Of a stretch of DNA of 13,671 nucleotides, positions 7,211-13,671 are shown piece after piece. Origin of the DNA: JBGAPI01 sp044221335 (GTDB taxonomy: Bacteria > Pseudomonadota > Gammaproteobacteria > Xanthomonadales > Ahniellaceae); the NCBI GenBank assembly GCA_044221335.1, contig JBGAPI010000073.1, positions 1-13,671 of the forward strand, in the 5' to 3' direction. Position numbers and translations under genes: made by a program. The notes beneath the pieces were generated by a model, which was not told where the DNA came from, searched no databases, and saw only the letters and a program-made list of their open reading frames with translations. How positions within the stretch are numbered: the first letter of the stretch is position 1; every line of letters begins with the position of its first letter.

Positions 7211-8026
7211 TCAGAACATCTGCCGGTTGAGCCCCAACGCCGCCAGCACCTTCGAGGAGATCTCCTCGATCGAGGTGTGGGTGGTCGAGAGGTTCGGGAT
7301 CGACTCGCGGCGGAACAGCTTCTCGGCCTCCGAGACCTCCCAGCGGCACTGCTCGAGCGTCGCGTACTTGCTGCCGGGGCGGCGCGCCTCGCGGATCTGC
7401 ACCAGGCGGGCCGGATCGATGGTGAGCCCGAAGACCCGGCCACGGAAGTTCTTGAGCCGGGTCGGCAGCGCGGCGAGTTCGAGATCGTCGGGGGTGAGCG
7501 GGTAGTTGGCGGCGCGCACGCCGTAGTGCAACGCCATGTACAGGCAGGTCGGCGTCTTGCCGGAGCGCGATACGCCGACCAGGATCACCTCGGCATCAGC
7601 GTAGTTCACGTCGACGCCGTCGTCGTGGGACAAGGCGTAGTTGGTCGCGTTGATCCGCTGCTCGTACTCCTCCAGGTTCTTCAGGCCATGGGCGTGGCCG
7701 ACGTGGCGGGTACGGCGAGTCTTCAGCTCCTTCTCCAGCGGCGCGATGAAGGGCGCGAACACGTCGAGCATGAAGGCACCGCTGGACGCGAGGATCTCGG
7801 TCAGCCCGGGGTCGATCACGGTATTGATGACGATCGCGCGCGAGCCGCTCGCCGTCTGCGCGTTGCGGATCCGCGCCACTGCGGCGTGCGCGGCGATCTC
7901 GTCGGACACGAACGGGATGCGGTAGGCATCGAACTCGACCCCGTCGAACTGGGTGAGCACGGAATGACCGATGGTCTCGGCCGTGATGCCGGTCCCGTCG
8001 GAGAGGTAGAAGATGGTGCGTTTCAT
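7211..8026 (-). CDS. ppsR: PEP synthase regulatory protein (pyruvate, water dikinase kinase/pyrophosphorylase)
   Basis: A 271-aa cytosolic enzyme of the DUF299/PpsR family; E. coli PpsR is 277 aa. The family is known to inactivate PEP synthase by ADP-dependent phosphorylation of the Thr two residues before the catalytic His, and to reactivate it by phosphate-dependent removal that yields pyrophosphate. Visible motifs are the start MKRTIFYLSDGTGITAET, the HDDG segment (residues 134-137), the P-loop GVSRSGKT (151-158), NYPLTPDDL, GLTIDPARL and the C-terminal STTHTSIEEIS. It is divergent from ppsA, its substrate gene, the usual gammaproteobacterial arrangement. The frame is open far upstream, but family alignment fixes the start at ATG 8026. 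No Shine-Dalgarno is visible, and a heptamer array begins 14 nt upstream. Confidence 0.95.
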   Translation of the reverse strand: MKRTIFYLSDGTGITAETIGHSVLTQFDGVEFDAYRIPFVSDEIAAHAAVARIRNAQTASGSRAIVINTVIDPGLTEILASSGAFMLDVFAPFIAPLEKELKTRRTRHVGHAHGLKNLEEYEQRINATNYALSHDDGVDVNYADAEVILVGVSRSGKTPTCLYMALHYGVRAANYPLTPDDLELAALPTRLKNFRGRVFGLTIDPARLVQIREARRPGSKYATLEQCRWEVSEAEKLFRRESIPNLSTTHTSIEEISSKVLAALGLNRQMF

Positions 8027-8033
8027 GGTGTCG

Positions 8034-8039
8034 AGTGTA
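8034..8039 (-). promoter_or_regulatory. -10-like box abutting the ppsR start
   Basis: On the minus strand TACACT stands 7 nt before the ppsR ATG, the same geometry as at the DUF1249 gene, and no ribosome site is present. A -35 at normal spacing would fall inside the GGGCTGA heptamer array and has no TTG-like match. If this is the promoter, the message is leaderless and the array is part of it. Confidence 0.3.
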
Positions 8040-8040
8040 A

Positions 8041-8068
8041 GGGCTGAGGGCTGAGGGCTGAGGGCTGA
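8041..8068 (+). repeat. Heptamer array (GGGCTGA)x4
   Basis: Four perfect 7-bp units in tandem, directly upstream of ppsR. The inverted sequence (AGCCCTC units) occurs at 8391-8406 on the far side of the same gap. The 7-bp period is shared with the array at 8278. Confidence 0.9.
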
Positions 8069-8155
8069 AACCCTGCGGTGACCTGGAAGACTGCTGCGCT
8101 GTGACTTCGTTCGATGGGAAGGACCCAGGGCACCGGGCCCAGAAAACCGACAACC

Positions 8156-8267
8156 CGTCATTGCGAGCGCAGCGAAGCTATCCAGCGCCTTTGCTCTTCG
8201 TCGCGCCAGAGCCAGAGCGAAGGCGCTGGATTGCTTCGTCGTCGCTGCGCTCCTCCTCGCAATGACG
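8156..8267. repeat. Palindromic repeat (CGTCATTGCGAG family), enlarged right arm
   Basis: The left arm (from 8156) reads CGTCATTGCGAGCGCAGCGA, then AGCTATCCAGCGCCTTTGCTC. The right arm (about 8215-8267), on the other strand, starts CGTCATTGCGAGGAGGAGCG and also ends with GAAGCAATCCAGCGCC. The right arm is about 12 nt longer through small GGA/GAC-type expansions. It lies in the ppsR-ppsA gap between two heptamer arrays. Confidence 0.88.
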
Positions 8268-8277
8268 AGAATTTTCT

Positions 8278-8347
8278 GAGCACCGAGCACTGAGCACCGG
8301 GCACCGAGCACCGAGACATGAGCCCGGGGCCCCGGGCCCTGAGTCCC
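8278..8347 (+). repeat. Degenerate heptamer array, consensus GAGCACC, about 10 units
   Basis: Successive 7-bp units read GAGCACC, GAGCACT, GAGCACC, GGGCACC, GAGCACC, GAGACAT, GAGCCCG, GGGCCCC, GGGCCCT, GAGTCCC. The period is exact over 70 bp while the sequence drifts. Inside it lies a 14-bp palindrome, CCCGGGGCCCCGGG. Confidence 0.8.
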
Positions 8348-8390
8348 AACGCCGCGAAGGCCCGAGCCCAGGAACCAACTCGCAAGTTTC

Positions 8391-8411
8391 AGCCCTCAGC
8401 CCTCATCTCTC
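8391..8411 (-). repeat. Short inverted heptamer array (AGCCCTC)x2-3
   Basis: Units AGCCCTC, AGCCCTC and ATCTCTC on the plus strand. Read on the minus strand this is the GGGCTGA motif of 8041-8068, so the two arrays face each other across about 320 bp. Confidence 0.7.
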
Positions 8412-8525
8412 CGCCCACGTCCAAATGAAATCTTGAAAAACCAAGGCAAACCCCCGCGGACAAGTTGTTTGCACGAATCAAAGCAAGGATCATCCGCGGC
8501 CTCCCCGCCCTGCCCTGCCGCTGCC
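8412..8525 (+). other. ppsA upstream region, no clear promoter
   Basis: This less GC-rich stretch (notably 8422-8490, with TTGAAA at 8434 and TTGTTT near 8466) presumably holds the ppsA promoter. I could not place a convincing -10 at proper spacing. No ribosome site precedes the ppsA ATG; the 25 nt before it are C-rich. Confidence 0.3.
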
Positions 8526-10901
<2,376 letters not shown>

Positions 10902-11179
10902 CCCGCCGGTCCGATCCGGCCGACACCGGGCCCACGCCCCCTTCCCAGGTTCGCCCGGCGACGACCGCCGGGTGCGCACGCCGCACGGATCCGTCGCGCC
11001 GCCGCGGCACGACGGCGGTCGCCATCATGTTTTTCCGAAGCCGCCGGCGTATCGGGCCGGACGCGTCCGGCCTTCGTGTATCCTCCTCCAGACGGAGCCT
11101 GCTTCCGTCCAATTTCGGATCCAGGCCTGCCCAGCACGCCGACCGCGGCCGCACCGGGACGCATTCTGCGCCCGGAAGC
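10902..11179. other. Intergenic space after ppsA with hairpins but no clear terminator
   Basis: No credible gene here. Structures seen: an inverted repeat CCGCCG/CGGCGG around 11000-11020 with a T5 run some 12 nt later; a perfect 18-bp palindrome GGCCGGACGCGTCCGGCC at 11055-11072; and an inverted repeat GACGGA/TCCGTC at 11091-11109. None has a T tract directly after the stem, so any could end the ppsA message with Rho or none may. Confidence 0.4.
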
Positions 11180-11186
11180 CCCGAGA

Positions 11187-11259
11187 ATTTCGCCGAAATG
11201 AGGGCGAATCTCATTTGGATGATTGGCAAATTCGCCGAAATTCACGATTCTTCATCGTG
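11187..11259. promoter_or_regulatory. Cluster of operator-like palindromes upstream of the secreted-protein gene
   Basis: Site 1, ATTTCGCCGAAAT (11187-11199), is a perfect inverted repeat about a central C. Site 2, ATTCGCCGAAAT (11230-11241), is nearly the same motif; the two centres (11193 and 11235) are 42 bp apart, four DNA turns. Site 3, CACGAT-N5-ATCGTG (11243-11259), adjoins the second site. All lie just upstream of the promoter-like boxes at 11276-11303. The sequences are direct observations; binding is inferred. Confidence 0.5.
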
Positions 11260-11275
11260 GCTTACAGGTCTCGCG

Positions 11276-11303
11276 TTGATTCGCGTGCCGTTCGGACTAC
11301 CAT
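11276..11303 (+). promoter_or_regulatory. Candidate promoter of the secreted-protein gene
   Basis: TTGATT (11276-11281), a 16-nt spacer and TACCAT (11298-11303). The match is moderate. A start near 11310 would leave a 45-nt leader with GAGG at 11344-11347, correctly placed for the ATG at 11355. Confidence 0.4.
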
Positions 11304-11354
11304 CCCGTCAAACCTGAATTCTTCGCAAGCTTTGCGACCCATTGAGGAAGCACC

Positions 11355-13671
11355 ATGGACGTTGGGATCCGCCGCTGGGCCCGTTTCGCCGGTCATTAGC
11401 TTTGCGGCCGTCGCACTCGCGACGTTCGCGCTGCCGGCTGCCGCGGCACTGACGACTTCGACACTGACCTGGGACGTCATCGGTCTCGACAGCAACTCGC
11501 CGACGACCGGTCCGCAGATTTTCCCGGTCGGCGTGCGGGTGTGTTCGAACGCGGCCACCAGCCCGATCACCGCCACCTTCAGCTGGGACGACGGACTCGA
11601 CGTCTACACCGGCGGCACCTACATCAACCTCCGCACCGGCTCCCCTAATTCGCCGTCGACGCTGTCGCTCGGCGCCCTCGCCGCGAATAGCTGCGCCGAC
11701 GCGTACTTCGAGGTCAAGATCAACCCGGTCGCCGGCGCCTACGACACCGCACGCCGCTACCACGTCGACTTCACCGACGGCTCGGTCAGCGCGACCTCGC
11801 CGCAACCGCGCCAGGTCTACGTCGAGCACCTGGTCTCGCAGAGCCGCAACGCGGTCACCGAGATGCGCTATCAGCCGGCGACCGGCAGCCTGCCGGCGGT
11901 CAACACCGCGTATCCGCTGCCCGACCTTGCCAACCTGGTCGGCGCCGGCGGCGCGATGAGCCTCGAGGTCGGTTCGACCTACGACATCCAGATCAAGGGC
12001 TACACCGCGACCCAGGGCTACGAGCAGTTCGCCTCGTTCATCAGCTTCAACCGCACGATCTTCCAGATCCTCGCGGTGCGCTCGAGCTACAGCAACAACA
12101 CCGCGCCGCTGGCGCGGGTGCCCAACGCCAACGACTCGATCTACGCGGACGCCTGCCTGTGGCAGCCGAATCCGAACAGCCTCGTCTATCGCACCTGCCT
12201 CGACGTCGGCAAGTCGGGTGGCAACTTCGTGATCGACTACCGCGTCCGCATCATCGGCGGCGGCGGCAGCAACCAGGTGCTGAACTCGCTGGTCTACGAC
12301 TTCTCCGGCAGCAGCTACCACTACAACTCCGACTTCTCGACCAACGGGCGGATCGCGAGCATCGTCGATCCCGCGTCGTCGACCATCACCAAGGCGTTCT
12401 CGCCGTCGACGATTTCAGTCGGAGGAACGTCGAACCTGTCGTTCACCATCCCGAACACCTCGGCGGGCGTGATCTCGTTCTACAGCTTCCTCGACAACTT
12501 CCCGGCCAACGTGACGGTGTCGTCGACCCCGGCGACCAGCAGCAGCGGCTGCGGCACGCCGACCATCACCGCGGTCGCGGGCGGCACCTCGGTGACGGCG
12601 TCGAACATCACGATCGGCGGCAACAGCACCTGTGTCATCTCGCTCAACGTGACCAGCAACGTCGTCGGCACCTACAACAACTGGGTGGAATACGGCGACT
12701 TCCAGATCAACGGCGTGAACGCCGGCACCAACAGCGGCGGGCACGTCAGCAACCAGGCGACGCTGACGGTCGTGGCCGGCACGCCGCCGCCGGCGTGCGT
12801 GAACGGTGTCACCCTGGCGTCCTGGACCATGCCGACCGCCGCGGGCACTACCGTTCCGCCGGCGCCGACCTTCCGGAATTCGAAGGTCGCATCGGCCGTG
12901 GCGACACTCAACTTCAACTCCAGCGGTGGAACGGTCAACCAGATCTCGACGGCACTCGGGAGCAACGTGGCGACCGCGCCGGCGGGATCCGGCATCAACT
13001 CCTGGGCGGGATCGGGCTGGCTCGACACTTCGGGCAACCCGGGCGCCACGAACACGGCGACCGCGAATTTCCAGTTCGCCGTGGACAGCTCGAAGTTTTC
13101 CGCGCTGTCGATCCGCGTCGACCACAACTACGTGTCGTCGTGGACGGGCAACAAGAACGAGTTCTACCTGTACTCGAGCACCGACGGCAGCACGTTCTCC
13201 ACCATCCTCAGCGCCACCAACGAGTCCCAGAACACCTGGCTCCGGGGCAGCGCGAACGCCGCAGCAACCGGCACCTCGACGACCACGTTCCGCGCGATCG
13301 GCGCCGGCCGCAGCAACGGCCAGCCGCAGGCGGCTCTGGCCATCGATGACATCGTCATCACCGGCTGCGGCACCCCCGATCCGCCGACGGTGACCAAGGC
13401 CTTCTCCCCCAACCCGGTGGCCGTCGGCCAGACCTCGGTGCTGACCTTCACGATCACCAACCCGAACAACTTCACGCCGCTGACAGGCGTGTCGCTGACG
13501 GACGCCCTGCCGAGCGGCATGCAGGTCGCCGCAACCCCCGGCGTGACCAACAACGGCAACTGCGGCACGCCGACCTTCGCGCCGGCCGCCGGCGCCACGT
13601 CGCTGTCGATCTCCAACGTGAGCCTGGCGACGCAGACGACACCGGCGACGCTGACCTGCACGATCTCGGTC
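11355..13671 (+). CDS. Large secreted protein with DUF11-like repeats; probable N-terminal frameshift; 3' end beyond window
   Basis: The best start, ATG 11355, has GAGG 7 nt upstream and encodes MDVGIRRWARFAGH before a TAG at 11397. From 11400 the +1 frame continues SFAAVALATFALPAAAA, a signal-peptide core and cleavage site, and stays open to the window edge. Joined by a one-base shift they make a standard signal peptide and a chain of at least 772 residues. After it comes a beta-rich N-terminal region (about 32-340) of unknown family. Next is a DUF11-like domain from TKAFSPSTISVGG (345), then a beta-sandwich-like domain (about 477-676, with FYLYSSTDGSTFS). A second DUF11-like domain starts at TKAFSPNPVAVGQ (680) and is cut off. 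Both DUF11-like copies carry CGTPT plus a later Cys. It is probably a cell-surface or extracellular protein; anchor and function cannot be seen. Confidence 0.75.

Noticed and set aside
5981..8047. A 688-codon open frame on the plus strand opposite the kinase and ppsR
   Set aside because: Both opposite genes have complete conserved motifs; the plus-strand translation is a low-complexity shadow.
8027..8311. N-terminal extension of ppsR by 95 codons
   Set aside because: The extension would be encoded by heptamer arrays and the palindromic repeat, whereas the family begins at MKRTIFYLSDG.
8041..8411. Possible CRISPR array
   Set aside because: The repeats are 7 bp, contiguous and without spacers; there are no cas genes.
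11257..11400. GTG at 11257 as in-frame start of the secreted protein
   Set aside because: It would put nearly 50 unrelated residues before the signal-peptide core, it lies upstream of the likely promoter and it has no ribosome site.
12159..13349. A 396-codon plus-strand frame inside the secreted-protein gene
   Set aside because: It overlaps a frame with clear DUF11-like motifs and its translation is Arg/Gln/His-rich and without domains.

Overview
The window is GC-rich bacterial chromosomal DNA. It most resembles a free-living gammaproteobacterium of the Xanthomonadales/Lysobacterales type. The reasons are the divergent ppsR/ppsA pair, a LytS/AlgR-like two-component pair, a YqiB (DUF1249) protein, a free-living member of the nucleotide-exchange transporter family, and high third-position GC. 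This placement is an inference from gene content and has not been checked by a search.

Layout. Positions 1-400, minus strand: a compact tRNA operon (Ala-GGC, Glu-TTC, Asp-GTC) with a near-consensus sigma70 promoter and an intrinsic terminator with a UUCG loop. Positions 535-2183, minus: a MerR-type regulator with a degenerate cobalamin-binding-like C-terminal half, then a DUF1249 protein. Positions 2464-4934, minus: an NTP/NDP-exchange-like MFS transporter preceded by a medium-chain quinone-oxidoreductase-like enzyme that carries an unexpected Sec signal peptide. Positions 5250-7120, minus: a LytS-type sensor kinase and a LytTR response regulator, overlapping by 4 nt. Positions 7211-10901: ppsR (minus) and ppsA (plus), divergently placed. 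PpsR is the bifunctional kinase/phosphorylase that switches PEP synthase off and on, so these two form one gluconeogenic control module. Positions 11355-13671, plus: the 5' part of a large secreted protein with DUF11-like repeats, cut by the window edge. Its signal peptide lies in two reading frames, which suggests a one-base frameshift or a sequencing error.

The intergenic spaces hold most of the non-genic structure. Three copies of a palindromic repeat (core CGTCATTGCGAG...GAAGCAATCC) lie at 2337-2447, 5064-5167 and 8156-8267, at different stages of decay. The ppsR-ppsA gap also contains three arrays with a 7-bp period, two of them inverted relative to each other. The region upstream of the secreted protein carries several short palindromes, two of which have centres 42 bp apart. 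I found no CRISPR array, prophage, transposase gene or clear new defence system. The oddest items are the exported MDR enzyme, the split signal peptide and the repeat-filled ppsR promoter region.
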